NCBI GenBank assembly: GCA_045532175.1
Contig: JAZSFK010000008.1
Span: 7,990-71,989 of the forward strand
Origin: Fimenecus sp045532175
Lineage (GTDB): Bacteria > Bacillota > Clostridia > Oscillospirales > Acutalibacteraceae
Length of the DNA stretch: 64,000 bases
Direction of reading: 5' to 3'
Shown: positions 9,179 to 18,317 of the stretch, one piece after another
Layout of the letters: each line of letters begins with the position of its first letter
Numbering within the stretch: position 1 is the first letter of the stretch
Program-made: the position numbers and the translations under genes
The notes under the pieces: generated by a model
Told to the model about the DNA's origin: nothing
Seen by the model: the letters and a program-made list of their open reading frames with translations, nothing else
Databases searched by the model: none

Positions 9179-9292
9179 TATTAAGTACGATTTAGCATAT
9201 TGAAAATAGGTAAAATTCGTCTTACAGGAATGTAAAAAAAACAATATCACTTGTTTTGAGCCGTATTTATATAACTTGGGTGGGATATTTTC

Positions 9293-9754
9293 ATGGAAAA
9301 TAAAAACAGAATAACAATCTCACTTAAGGAGATTTATCCTATAATTAAGGAAAAGATTGAAAGTAATGGTATTGTGAGATTGCCTATTACAGGCACGAGT
9401 ATGCTCCCCTTACTTGTATGGGACAGGGACAGCGTTGAAATTGTAAAGTGCCACAAGCCTGAAAAATGTGACATCATTTTTTATCGACGTGACGACGGAC
9501 AATTTGTTCTTCACAGAATTGTCGGCAAGGATGAAAACGGATATATTCTCTGCGGTGATAATCAATGGGTTAAAGAGTACAATATACAAAACCGTCACAT
9601 TATTGGCGTAGTTTCTTCAATTATAAGAAAAAATAAACAGTTTGCCGTTACCAAGCTTTCTTACAGAATTTACAGCAAATTATGGGTTGGTATTCTACCT
9701 ATAAGAAGATACGTATTAGTTGCATCAAGAAAAATCAAAGGAATGTTCAAATAA
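9293..9754 (+). CDS. S24/S26-like peptidase (signal-peptidase fold), no obvious N-terminal membrane anchor
   Basis: 153 aa. GTSMLPLLVWDRDSVEI carries the S26 catalytic Ser box. FVLHRIVGKDENG is the second conserved box, with His rather than Lys, as in SipW/ER-type signal peptidases, followed by LCGDNQWVKEY. The N-terminal membrane helix of true leader peptidases is missing. It overlaps the next gene as TAATG, indicating translational coupling to an NTP_transf_5-type protein. Such small S24/S26 proteins accompany nucleotidyltransferase-fold proteins in some peptide-modification clusters, but no precursor peptide was recognised here. Its substrate is unknown. Confidence 0.8.
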   Translation: MENKNRITISLKEIYPIIKEKIESNGIVRLPITGTSMLPLLVWDRDSVEIVKCHKPEKCDIIFYRRDDGQFVLHRIVGKDENGYILCGDNQWVKEYNIQNRHIIGVVSSIIRKNKQFAVTKLSYRIYSKLWVGILPIRRYVLVASRKIKGMFK

Positions 9755-10899
9755 TGTCTGTAGCAATGAAAACAAAAAAATATTTTCTTGAAATGATTGC
9801 TGCAATTCTTTGTGAGCAACCAATTCCGCATTGTTCTGATGACGTTGATGTTAAAAAACTTTGTGGTCTTGCATCAAAAAACTGTGTTCAGGGCTTTTTG
9901 TTTTATGCCATTAAAGAAAATTGTGTGGTTGTTTCTGAAACAATTCGAGAATCCTACACTAAAAAATACATGGCAAATATAATGCGTGATACAGCTCAAG
10001 TAGAAGAACGAAGATTTATACGTAAAAAATTTTCGGAAGAGAATATTGACTTTATATTTTTAAAAGGGTCACATCTTAAAGAGCTTTATCCTGTTCCCGA
10101 AATCCGTTATATGGTTGATATGGATGTTCTTGTGCATCCAAAAGACCTTGAAAAAGGTAGCAGGATTATGCTTGAGCGAGGCTTTGAACAGTACAAAGAT
10201 AACGACAAGGATATTATTTTCACCAAAAAGCCTTGCCTTACCATTGAACTTCATCAAATGCTTTTTATTGAAGACTATTTTATGCACGAGCATTTTGTTG
10301 ATGTATGGGAAAAGGCGGAAAAGGTATCGGACCACGAATACAAAATGTCCTATAACGACTTATATGTTTATACTCTTGCCCATCTTGCGGAACATTATAT
10401 GACTGCAGGGTCATGCTTCAGGCCGGTAATGGACCTATTCCTTATGGAAAAAAAACTAGGTCATGAGCTTGATTTTTCATACATAAATGAACAATTTACA
10501 AAAATAGGAATTGATAAATTCGCTATAAAAATCAGAAAACTTTACAACTGTATGTTTGCTGACGGCGAATATGACGATGACCTTACATTGATGGAAAACT
10601 ATATTATTTTCGGTGCACCGGTAAAAAACGCTGAAGAAGTGGCTTTAGCTGCATCAACAAGAAAAATAAAAATCCAACGAGTTTTTGAAACGGCTTTCCC
10701 GAATTACAGACACATGAAAACCCGTTACCCCATACTTAAAAAATTGCCTTTTTTAATGCCGATTTTTTGGGTTATCCGAATTATACACTATCTGTTTTCA
10801 AGAGACTCGCAGATTACCGTGAAACGTGAACAATTAAAAGGAAGTGACCAAAGAAGTACGGAAATTATGCGTGATATTTTTGACAGGTCCGGATTATAA
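9754..10899 (+). CDS. nucleotidyltransferase-fold family protein (NTP_transf_5-like)
   Basis: 381 aa from the ATG at 9754, which shares a base with the upstream stop. A longer frame from 9682 would overlap the peptidase gene by 73 nt and is not preferred. FIFLKGSHLKELYP, IRYMVDMDVLVHP and LTIELHQMLF follow the pattern of PF14907 (uncharacterised nucleotidyltransferases): LKG, then an acidic D-x-D segment, then ELH. The C-terminus has a hydrophobic stretch around KKLPFLMPIFWVIRIIHYLF. In other Firmicutes the family is linked to lasso-peptide and related clusters, and a role in glycan or peptide decoration here is inference. The unit ends at a strong hairpin at 10925. Confidence 0.75.
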   Translation: MSVAMKTKKYFLEMIAAILCEQPIPHCSDDVDVKKLCGLASKNCVQGFLFYAIKENCVVVSETIRESYTKKYMANIMRDTAQVEERRFIRKKFSEENIDFIFLKGSHLKELYPVPEIRYMVDMDVLVHPKDLEKGSRIMLERGFEQYKDNDKDIIFTKKPCLTIELHQMLFIEDYFMHEHFVDVWEKAEKVSDHEYKMSYNDLYVYTLAHLAEHYMTAGSCFRPVMDLFLMEKKLGHELDFSYINEQFTKIGIDKFAIKIRKLYNCMFADGEYDDDLTLMENYIIFGAPVKNAEEVALAASTRKIKIQRVFETAFPNYRHMKTRYPILKKLPFLMPIFWVIRIIHYLFSRDSQITVKREQLKGSDQRSTEIMRDIFDRSGL

Positions 10900-10924
10900 A
10901 AGAATAAAAGAATGAAAGAAAAAT

Positions 10925-10963
10925 GAGCAGTAACTTCACTTGAAGCTACTGCTCTTACTTTTT
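10925..10963. terminator. bidirectional hairpin terminator between convergent genes
   Basis: GAGCAGTA (10925-10932) pairs with TACTGCTC (10947-10954), and an inner CTTCA/TGAAG pair extends the stem. A T-rich tail follows on the plus strand. It separates the plus-strand pair from the end of the large minus-strand operon. Confidence 0.8.
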
Positions 10964-12140
10964 AATATTTACGCCATACCATTTTATCAACTACACCTGT
11001 ATATGATTGAATAAGTTTTACAACTTTTGTAGAAACATTTTCATCAACATAATCAGGTACAGGAATACCGTTTTCACCGTCAAGATTGAGCTGAACTGCT
11101 GTATCAATTGCCTGAAGGAGTGATTTTTCATCAATACCAGCAAGTACAAAACAAGCCTTATCAAGTGCCTCCGGTCTTTCGGTGGATGTACGGATACAAA
11201 CTGCCGGGAAAGGATTACCAACTGATGTAAAGAATGAACTTTCTTCGGGCAATGTACCACTGTCAGAAACAACTGCAAAAGCATTCATCTGCAAACAGTT
11301 ATAATCATGGAAACCAAGTGGCTCGTGCTGAATAACACGTTCATCAAGTTTAAAACCACTCTCTGCAAGTCTCTTTTTACTTCTTGGATGGCAGGAATAG
11401 AGAATCGGCATATCGTACTTTTCTGCAGTTTTATTGATTGCGTTGAAAAGTGATAAGAAATTCTTTTCTGTATCAATATTTTCTTCTCTGTGAGCAGAAA
11501 GAAGAATATATTTACCTTTCTCAAGCCCTAATTTTTCGTGAATATCACTTGCTTTTATTTTTTCAAGATTATTATGAAGAACCTCTGCCATCGGAGAACC
11601 TGTTACATAAACTCTTTCTTTAGGAAGACCACATTCGTGAAGGTATTTTCTTGCGTGTTCTGAATATGCAAGGTTGACATCAGAGATAATATCAACAATT
11701 CTTCTGTTTGTTTCTTCGGGAAGACACTCGTCTTTACAACGGTTACCTGCTTCCATATGAAAAATCGGAATATGAAGTCTCTTTGCGGCAATTGCAGAAA
11801 GACAAGAATTTGTGTCACCGAGAATAAGTAAAGCATCAGGCTTAATCTGATTCATAAGTTTATATGAACAGTTAATGATATTACCAACAGTTGAACCAAG
11901 GTCATCACCTACTGCATCCATATAAACCTCCGGGTCTGCAAGTTGTAAATCCTTGAAGAATACGCCATTGAGATTATAGTCATAGTTCTGACCGGTATGT
12001 GCTAAAATGCAGTCAAAATATTGACGGCTCTTATTGATAACGGCGGCAAGACGGATAATCTCGGGACGAGTACCCACAATAATCAAAAGTTTTAATTTGC
12101 CGTTATTTTGAAATTTAATATCTGAATAATCGAGTTTCAT
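10962..12140 (-). CDS. capG: UDP-N-acetyl-L-talosamine/GlcNAc 2-epimerase family (CapG/WecB)
   Basis: 392 aa with the WecB fold: IVGTRPEIIRLA, HTGQNYDYNL, LGDTNSCLSA, HMEAGNRC and PEETNRRIVD. As the third gene after CapE and CapF homologues, it is best read as CapG/FnlC, the 2-epimerase that converts UDP-N-acetyl-L-pneumosamine/talosamine to UDP-N-acetyl-L-fucosamine. Without that context it would be called a UDP-GlcNAc 2-epimerase. TGGAGG precedes the ATG. It is the last gene of the operon and ends at the hairpin at 10925-10954. Confidence 0.9.
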   Translation of the reverse strand: MKLDYSDIKFQNNGKLKLLIIVGTRPEIIRLAAVINKSRQYFDCILAHTGQNYDYNLNGVFFKDLQLADPEVYMDAVGDDLGSTVGNIINCSYKLMNQIKPDALLILGDTNSCLSAIAAKRLHIPIFHMEAGNRCKDECLPEETNRRIVDIISDVNLAYSEHARKYLHECGLPKERVYVTGSPMAEVLHNNLEKIKASDIHEKLGLEKGKYILLSAHREENIDTEKNFLSLFNAINKTAEKYDMPILYSCHPRSKKRLAESGFKLDERVIQHEPLGFHDYNCLQMNAFAVVSDSGTLPEESSFFTSVGNPFPAVCIRTSTERPEALDKACFVLAGIDEKSLLQAIDTAVQLNLDGENGIPVPDYVDENVSTKVVKLIQSYTGVVDKMVWRKY

Positions 12141-12142
12141 AA

Positions 12143-13339
12143 TTAAACCTCCAAGAAGAAAGTGTCGGGATGTGTTGGGTCAAACTGTTCATTTGCCCAC
12201 ATTACTGTAACAAGATTTTCGGTTTCACTCAAATTGATTATGTTATGAGTGTATCCCGGCAACATGTGTATTGCCTGAATTTTATCACCTGTTACCTCAT
12301 AGTTCAGCACTTCGTCGCTATCAACTTTTCTCATCTGAATAAGTCCGTGGCCACTTACAACAATGAAAAATTCCCACTTTGTATGGTGCCAATGCTGACC
12401 CTTTGTAATGCCCGGCTTTGAAATATTTACACTGAACTGACCGCATTTTTCTGTCTTTAAAAGTTCAGTAAATGAACCCCTGTCGTCACAATTCATTTTC
12501 AAATCGAAAATGGCCTTTTCTTTGGGAAGGTATGAAAGATATGTTGAATATAAGTTTTTAGCAAATGAATTATATGGAATTTCCGGCATCAAAAGAGTTT
12601 GTGGCTGATTCTTAAAGGAGTCAAGAAGCTCCACGATTTCACCCAAGGTCACCTTATGTGTAGTTGGCGCAGCACAATATTTGCCGTTTTCACACAGGAC
12701 AGTATCAATACCGTCAAATTCACAATGATGTTCCTTGCCCTCAAGAGCCAAAAGCATTTCGTCAACCAAATCATCTATATATAATAATTCAAGTTGAACT
12801 GATGGGTCGCTGACTGTAATCGGCAAATCGTTTGCAATATTATTACAGAAGGTTGCAACAGCACTATTGTAATTAGGTCTGCACCACTTACCAAAAAGAT
12901 TAGGGAAACGATAAACCAATACCTTTGCACCTGTTTCTTCGGAGTAGTTGAAGAACAAGTCCTCCCCGGCCTTCTTGCTTCTGCCGTATTCACTGTCATA
13001 TCTGCCGATAAGAGTGGCTTGAATTGACGATGATAACACAACGGGACAAGTATTATTATACTTTTTCAGAGTTTCCAGAAGTGTTGATGCAAAGCCAAAA
13101 TTGCCCTGCATAAACTCCTCAGTATTTTGCGGACGATTCACACCTGCAAGGTTGAACACAAAATCTGCATTTTTACAAGCCTCATCTAAAAGTTCAGCAG
13201 ATGAATCAATGTCATAAGAATAAATATCTTCAATGCTGATTTCGGGATGTGTCCTGTCCTTACCAGCTTTAATATTATTCAAGGAGGCAACAAGGTTTTT
13301 ACCGACAAAACCGTTAGCACCTGTAACGAGAATTTTCAT
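12143..13339 (-). CDS. capF: bifunctional reductase/cupin CapF (UDP-FucNAc pathway)
   Basis: 398 aa from the ATG at 13339 (GGGAG site overlapping the capE stop). The N-terminal SDR domain starts MKILVTGANGFVGKNL with the YGRSKKAGE active-site segment. The C-terminal cupin shows HWHHTKWEFFIVVSGHGLI and LPGYTHNIIN, the CapF-specific arrangement with metal-binding His residues. In Staphylococcus aureus CapF epimerises C3 with its cupin and reduces C4 with its SDR domain. The two-domain length and the neighbours capE and capG make the assignment firm. Confidence 0.94.
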   Translation of the reverse strand: MKILVTGANGFVGKNLVASLNNIKAGKDRTHPEISIEDIYSYDIDSSAELLDEACKNADFVFNLAGVNRPQNTEEFMQGNFGFASTLLETLKKYNNTCPVVLSSSIQATLIGRYDSEYGRSKKAGEDLFFNYSEETGAKVLVYRFPNLFGKWCRPNYNSAVATFCNNIANDLPITVSDPSVQLELLYIDDLVDEMLLALEGKEHHCEFDGIDTVLCENGKYCAAPTTHKVTLGEIVELLDSFKNQPQTLLMPEIPYNSFAKNLYSTYLSYLPKEKAIFDLKMNCDDRGSFTELLKTEKCGQFSVNISKPGITKGQHWHHTKWEFFIVVSGHGLIQMRKVDSDEVLNYEVTGDKIQAIHMLPGYTHNIINLSETENLVTVMWANEQFDPTHPDTFFLEV

Positions 13340-13341
13340 AT

Positions 13342-14385
13342 TTATTTCTCCCAATTAGCAAGTTCATCCTGAATATACTTAAGTGAAAGCAATTTTTCCT
13401 TAACTTCTTCAACAGTCATAAGAACAGTATTGTTTGAGTCAAACTCATGAAGAGGATTTCTCTCAACATTACCATCTGTGAAGTATTTATCGTAGTTAAG
13501 GTCACGTTTATCTGCAGGAACACGATAGAAGTCACCCAAATCAATAGCATTTGAGCATTCTTCGTTAGTAAGAAGTGCCTCATACATTTTTTCACCGTGG
13601 CGGATACCGATTACTCTCTTTTCAGCTTCAGGACAGAAAATTTCTCTTACTGCATCTGCGAGAACATCGATTGTACAAGCAGGTGCTTTCTGAACAAGAA
13701 TATCACCGCTGACACCATTTTCAAATGCATAAAGAACAAGGTCAACTGCTTCTTCAAGGCTCATTACGAAACGAGTCATTGAGGGTTCAGTAATTGTAAT
13801 TGGGTTACCTGCTTTAATTTGGTCAATCCAGAGAGGCACAACTGAACCACGTGAGCAGAGAACATTACCGTAACGAGTACAGCAAATCTTTGTTCTGTCA
13901 GGAGAAACCGTTCTTGACTTTGCAACAACAACCTTTTCCATCATAGCCTTTGATGTACCCATAGCATTAACAGGATATGCAGCCTTATCAGTTGAAAGGC
14001 AGATAACAGTTTTTACTCCTGCTTCAATAGCTGCAGTAAGGACATTGTCAGTACCTAAAACATTAGTTTTTACAGCTTCAACAGGGAAAAACTCACAGGA
14101 AGGAACCTGCTTAAGTGCAGCAGCATGGAATATATAGTCAACACCATACATTGCATTCTTAACAGAAGCAAGGTCACGAACATCACCGATGTAAAACTTG
14201 AGCTTATGTGCAACATCAGGATGTGTTACCTGAAATTCGTGACGCATATCATCCTGTTTTTTCTCATCACGAGAGAATACTCGGATTTCACCAATATCGG
14301 TTTCAATAAAACGTCTAAGCACAGTATTACCGAACGAACCTGTACCACCTGTAATCATCAATGTTTTTCCTTCAAAAATACTCAT
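13342..14385 (-). CDS. capE: UDP-GlcNAc 4,6-dehydratase/5-epimerase CapE
   Basis: 347 aa from the ATG at 14385 (AGGAGTG about 6 nt upstream); a GTG at 14394 overlaps that site. ITGGTGSFGNTVLRRF is the Rossmann motif. LSTDKAAYPVNAMGTSKAMM contains the Met-x-x-x-Lys that replaces the usual Tyr in the FlaA1/CapE/PseB family. It performs inverting 4,6-dehydration of UDP-GlcNAc, the entry to UDP-N-acetyl-L-fucosamine. It lies directly upstream of capF and capG in transcription order. Confidence 0.94.
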   Translation of the reverse strand: MSIFEGKTLMITGGTGSFGNTVLRRFIETDIGEIRVFSRDEKKQDDMRHEFQVTHPDVAHKLKFYIGDVRDLASVKNAMYGVDYIFHAAALKQVPSCEFFPVEAVKTNVLGTDNVLTAAIEAGVKTVICLSTDKAAYPVNAMGTSKAMMEKVVVAKSRTVSPDRTKICCTRYGNVLCSRGSVVPLWIDQIKAGNPITITEPSMTRFVMSLEEAVDLVLYAFENGVSGDILVQKAPACTIDVLADAVREIFCPEAEKRVIGIRHGEKMYEALLTNEECSNAIDLGDFYRVPADKRDLNYDKYFTDGNVERNPLHEFDSNNTVLMTVEEVKEKLLSLKYIQDELANWEK

Positions 14386-14413
14386 TTTTATCACTCCTAA
14401 GATTTATAAATCT

Positions 14414-15937
14414 TTATTTCCTTAATAATTTTTTAAAGACACCTGTAACCAGATTTCTTTCATATTGATTAAAGCCTTTTAAAAGCATTAATACACCAAA
14501 GCAACCTACTAATACCCCACCATTAATTAAAAATCTTAATAGTCCGTGAGGTAGTGGATTAAACATTTCCATAACAAATCCGACCACAAAGGTCAAAATA
14601 AGATACGGTGACATATTCAAGAATACGTCTTTAACGAATTTCATCATATCCAAATTCATTTTCTTCTGATAAACAATTATCATCAGTACAACTCTGACTA
14701 CATAAGCAATAAACACTGCCAAAGCGGCACCGATTGCACCAAAAAAATGTGAGAACACAAGCGACAATGCCACGTTGACCACACTCATCGCCATAAACAC
14801 CTGAGCCTGAATCTTCACCTTATTTTCAACAACAAGTGTAGTGTTTGCAATCTGCATAGGTAAATACAACATATTTGGAAGAAGTAACAATACCGCACAA
14901 TAATAGCTCTGCTCAAAATCAGGCTTATTCCAAATATCAACTATAAATGATTTACCAAGCGCTAAGAATCCTACCGATACCAAGCCTATCAGCATAAGTT
15001 GAATCCTGCCGACCTTTACCATCAATGGCATAAGCTCTGTATCCTTTTTGCCATCGACAATAATCTTTGAAATTCTCGGCATAAACATACCATTGATGGC
15101 TGTTGCAAAAGTATACACATAACCTTCAACTGTACTTGCAAGGCCAAAAATTGCAACTTCCGCCGAGCCGGCAGCACAAACAGCAGCAATGATTGACGGT
15201 GAAATTCCCAAAACAAGACGTTGAAGAATATTGCCAACTGTTGTCCACATCGAAAATCCGAAGATTTCTTTAAGCATTGACTTGTCAAAAAACTTAAGGT
15301 TTACTTTGACAGGGGTTTTGCTCTTAATAACAATCAATTTAAACACTATTGTGAGTAATCCTACGATTGCATTTACTGATACAAGTGCATAAACACCCCA
15401 ACCAAGTAACAATGCGATTACTACCAAAAGTATGTTTAGTGCTTTATTAAAAAAGTCGCAAAGCTTTAATATAATGAATTTTTCGTACGATGTTAAAATC
15501 CCATTGAGATTTGAGAAAGGAAATGATATTACACTAAAAAGTGCAACAATTACATAAAGAATCTTGAATTTTTCAAGCTCTAACGCTGATAAATTCACAT
15601 AAACGGTGTCAAGTAAAAAGAAGATTACCAACAGAACAATGAAAATCACTGCATCTATAAGCATATAAAGCTTATAAATCATACCGAGGAAATTATCAAC
15701 TGATTGCTGACTGTTTTGTGCTCTGTAGCGGGAAACATATCTTGAAATTGCAGCACCCAAGCCAAAATCCATTACAAACATTGTAATAAGTGAGGTTGCT
15801 AAGGTATATAGCCCGTAATCGCTTTGACCGATTTGGGATAACAACCAAGGAGTATATATTAAACCTGCAACAATGTGGAAAACAATTGTGCCGTAAGATA
15901 TTATCGCTCCGATTTTAATTTGTTTTGAACTGTTCAA
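14414..15937 (-). CDS. Wzx-type polysaccharide flippase (MOP superfamily)
   Basis: 507 aa, with about 12-14 hydrophobic segments and the N-terminal IKIGAIISYGTIVFHIVAGL typical of Wzx/RfbX proteins. It would move lipid-linked repeat units across the membrane. The start is TTG at 15937, with AGAAGGG 6 nt upstream overlapping the end of the EpsG-type gene. It is the only flippase visible in the window. A flippase for the left-hand operon, if separate, would lie beyond the left edge. Confidence 0.9.
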   Translation of the reverse strand: MNSSKQIKIGAIISYGTIVFHIVAGLIYTPWLLSQIGQSDYGLYTLATSLITMFVMDFGLGAAISRYVSRYRAQNSQQSVDNFLGMIYKLYMLIDAVIFIVLLVIFFLLDTVYVNLSALELEKFKILYVIVALFSVISFPFSNLNGILTSYEKFIILKLCDFFNKALNILLVVIALLLGWGVYALVSVNAIVGLLTIVFKLIVIKSKTPVKVNLKFFDKSMLKEIFGFSMWTTVGNILQRLVLGISPSIIAAVCAAGSAEVAIFGLASTVEGYVYTFATAINGMFMPRISKIIVDGKKDTELMPLMVKVGRIQLMLIGLVSVGFLALGKSFIVDIWNKPDFEQSYYCAVLLLLPNMLYLPMQIANTTLVVENKVKIQAQVFMAMSVVNVALSLVFSHFFGAIGAALAVFIAYVVRVVLMIIVYQKKMNLDMMKFVKDVFLNMSPYLILTFVVGFVMEMFNPLPHGLLRFLINGGVLVGCFGVLMLLKGFNQYERNLVTGVFKKLLRK

Positions 15938-15949
15938 AATTAACCCTTC

Positions 15950-17026
15950 TTACATTATTTCTTGCCAGAAAAATCTGTAAACAACTAATCCATCTCCGCT
16001 TAAACGATAAGCGAAAAGTGCAATACACAAGGCAATAGCTACACATTTAATAATAAATGAAACATGCCTATCAAAACGTGATATTACGTTTGGCAATGCA
16101 ATAATCTGGCCAAACATAAAATAGAAGCTTATTCTTTCGGCGGCTAATACGCCAGTGTATCTCATTGTATAAAAAACTGCACCAAGGAAGGTCATAAATA
16201 CAAAGAAAGAATAATCCTTCTCTTTTCTTCTTTTACCTGAAAAGATTATTGCCACCAACAGAATAATCACATAAATTGCAACAGCTACAAAACCTCCTGT
16301 TTCAACATCTTCTTCATATTCTCTTTCAAAAAGCATATTACCGATAGATGCAATCTGTCCTGAAAATGCAAGAAGAAAACCTGCAATAGCCAAGGCGACT
16401 GAAGCTGTTCTGACATTTAATGTAAAGCCATACAGAAAATAAACAATTAAAAATACAATCGCTGACGTATGGAAGGATGTAGCAAGTAAAACCAACAGAA
16501 TGAATGGTACGATTTTTCTTTTTTTGCAAAATTCAATAGCAAAAAGACATATACACATGGCAATAGCCTGTCTCAAGCCCTGAACCATAAAGGAATACAG
16601 TCCAAGACATATAAACATAACAAAGCTTAATTCCGGGTCTTCTGAATTTATGTAAATGAATCTGGATACAGCAATCGTAAATATCAATGCAGATATAATA
16701 AACACAAACTGTCCTTCAGGGAATATATGGGAAAAGGTCCATACAAACAGCAAATACCCCTTTTCAAAGCTTGATTCACGCATAAACGACTTAAGGCCAT
16801 CAAAAGTAAACCCACTTAATAATTCCCAGTTGTTAAAATAATTCTGTGAATCGTTACTGCCAACCTCTTTATGTCTGAACGCAATAATTGCAAACATAAA
16901 AATGCCACACAGTAGCAGAAATTTCTGTTTTGCCTTATCATTTAGTTTTATTGATTTTTTATGGCTGAAGCTAACAGCCAGCGACACCCAAATCGGTACT
17001 GTCGCAAAAAACAAATACCAGAACAT
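15950..17026 (-). CDS. EpsG-family polysaccharide polymerase (Wzy-like), second copy
   Basis: 358 aa from the ATG at 17026 (TGAGGAA site), with around ten membrane segments. The segment FMVQGLRQAIAMCICLFAIEF and LATSFHTSAIVFLIVYF correspond to the EpsG family pattern also seen at 7900-9015, but the two proteins are otherwise divergent. It lies next to the flippase, as expected for a Wzx/Wzy system, and should polymerise the unit built by the right-hand operon. Confidence 0.87.
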   Translation of the reverse strand: MFWYLFFATVPIWVSLAVSFSHKKSIKLNDKAKQKFLLLCGIFMFAIIAFRHKEVGSNDSQNYFNNWELLSGFTFDGLKSFMRESSFEKGYLLFVWTFSHIFPEGQFVFIISALIFTIAVSRFIYINSEDPELSFVMFICLGLYSFMVQGLRQAIAMCICLFAIEFCKKRKIVPFILLVLLATSFHTSAIVFLIVYFLYGFTLNVRTASVALAIAGFLLAFSGQIASIGNMLFEREYEEDVETGGFVAVAIYVIILLVAIIFSGKRRKEKDYSFFVFMTFLGAVFYTMRYTGVLAAERISFYFMFGQIIALPNVISRFDRHVSFIIKCVAIALCIALFAYRLSGDGLVVYRFFWQEIM

Positions 17027-17048
17027 CAATTATTCCTCATTCAATAAT

Positions 17049-18302
17049 TTAGTTATTGTAGATTTCTTTATACATCTGAATATAATCATTCTTATTTTTT
17101 TCTTTGTTATGCCAATAAGATGATTTTTCAACAGCATTTTTTGAAAACTCGGTTGCAAGGGCATCGTTTTTCAACAATTCCACGATGCGACCTGCAAGAA
17201 ACTCGTATTCTGTGTAATCAAATAAGAAGCCGCTCTTGCCGTTATCAACAAGTTCCGTCATTCCGCCGCGGAAGGAAGCGATACAAGGTGCACCTAAATG
17301 CATCGCCTCACGAAGTGTAGCAGATGCGTTTTCAATTGCAGACGGAACAACAGTTATATGAGAATGTGTCATCAGTTTGATTATACCGTCACCCTTCTGA
17401 CCGCTAACAAACTCAACATTTTTTTCAAGATTATATTTTTTTATTAAATCAGCAATATACTTTGTATATCCGCTTGTAGGAACCAATTTTCCGTTTTCCT
17501 GCTTTGAAGCTAAAAATACAACTTTTACATCAGGGATTTCTCTTTTTACAAGATTTAATGCTTCAATTACTATATGTCCGCCTTTCATTGGCACTTGTGC
17601 TGAACCTGCGGCATAAATTGTATTTCGATTTACACTGTCTATATCCCATTTTGGTGCATGATAAAACTCTTCACGCAAATCATAGCAACATCTGAAATAC
17701 TTGATATCGGGATTTATTGACTGCATATAGTATTTATCCCAATCCGTTCTGCCTGTTGCATATTGCATACTCTTTATAATTTCTGTTTCATACTTTACAT
17801 TTCTGCGAGCAAGAAATTTTCTTTCTATCATTCCGTTAAAATGTAACAACTCATTTAATGTACGATATTTAAATAATACAGAAGGTTTCAGTCCGCCCCA
17901 ATGGTTTGAGGATGTTTTTTCAATAATACCCTGAATTGTAAGAACCTTTTTCTTATCCTTATATTTTCTTAAATATGAAAGGCCATGCGAATATTCTGTT
18001 CCATGGAAATTGACAATATCTGCACAAAAACGTTCTTCTATCATGTCCCAATACTTAATTAAATCATCATTATAAAAAAGCATTGTTTTTCCATTACCCG
18101 GAATACAGAAATAGCGGATATTATTAACAGTAAAATCCCGGAATTCAGACCCGTGAACACAGGCAATTGCTAATTCTACTTCACCTGAATTCGCCAGTTC
18201 CCTTGACATATTTATCATCCAAGTTCCGCTGAAACCCGTTTTTACACCTAAATGCTCCGCAGCATCAGGTAACAGCATATTAGCTATCCATAAAACCTTC
18301 AT
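17049..18302 (-). CDS. family 4 glycosyltransferase
   Basis: 417 aa. The N-terminus MKVLWIANMLLPDAAEHLG, the donor domain with YAAGSAQVPMKGGHIVIEAL and the VVPSAIENASATLREAMHLG EX7E-like region fit GT4 enzymes of the GT-B fold. AGGAGA is well spaced before the ATG. It belongs to the right-hand polysaccharide operon and probably adds one repeat-unit sugar; specificity is unknown. Confidence 0.88.
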   Translation of the reverse strand: MKVLWIANMLLPDAAEHLGVKTGFSGTWMINMSRELANSGEVELAIACVHGSEFRDFTVNNIRYFCIPGNGKTMLFYNDDLIKYWDMIEERFCADIVNFHGTEYSHGLSYLRKYKDKKKVLTIQGIIEKTSSNHWGGLKPSVLFKYRTLNELLHFNGMIERKFLARRNVKYETEIIKSMQYATGRTDWDKYYMQSINPDIKYFRCCYDLREEFYHAPKWDIDSVNRNTIYAAGSAQVPMKGGHIVIEALNLVKREIPDVKVVFLASKQENGKLVPTSGYTKYIADLIKKYNLEKNVEFVSGQKGDGIIKLMTHSHITVVPSAIENASATLREAMHLGAPCIASFRGGMTELVDNGKSGFLFDYTEYEFLAGRIVELLKNDALATEFSKNAVEKSSYWHNKEKNKNDYIQMYKEIYNN

Positions 18303-18317
18303 CTTATTATCTCCTGC

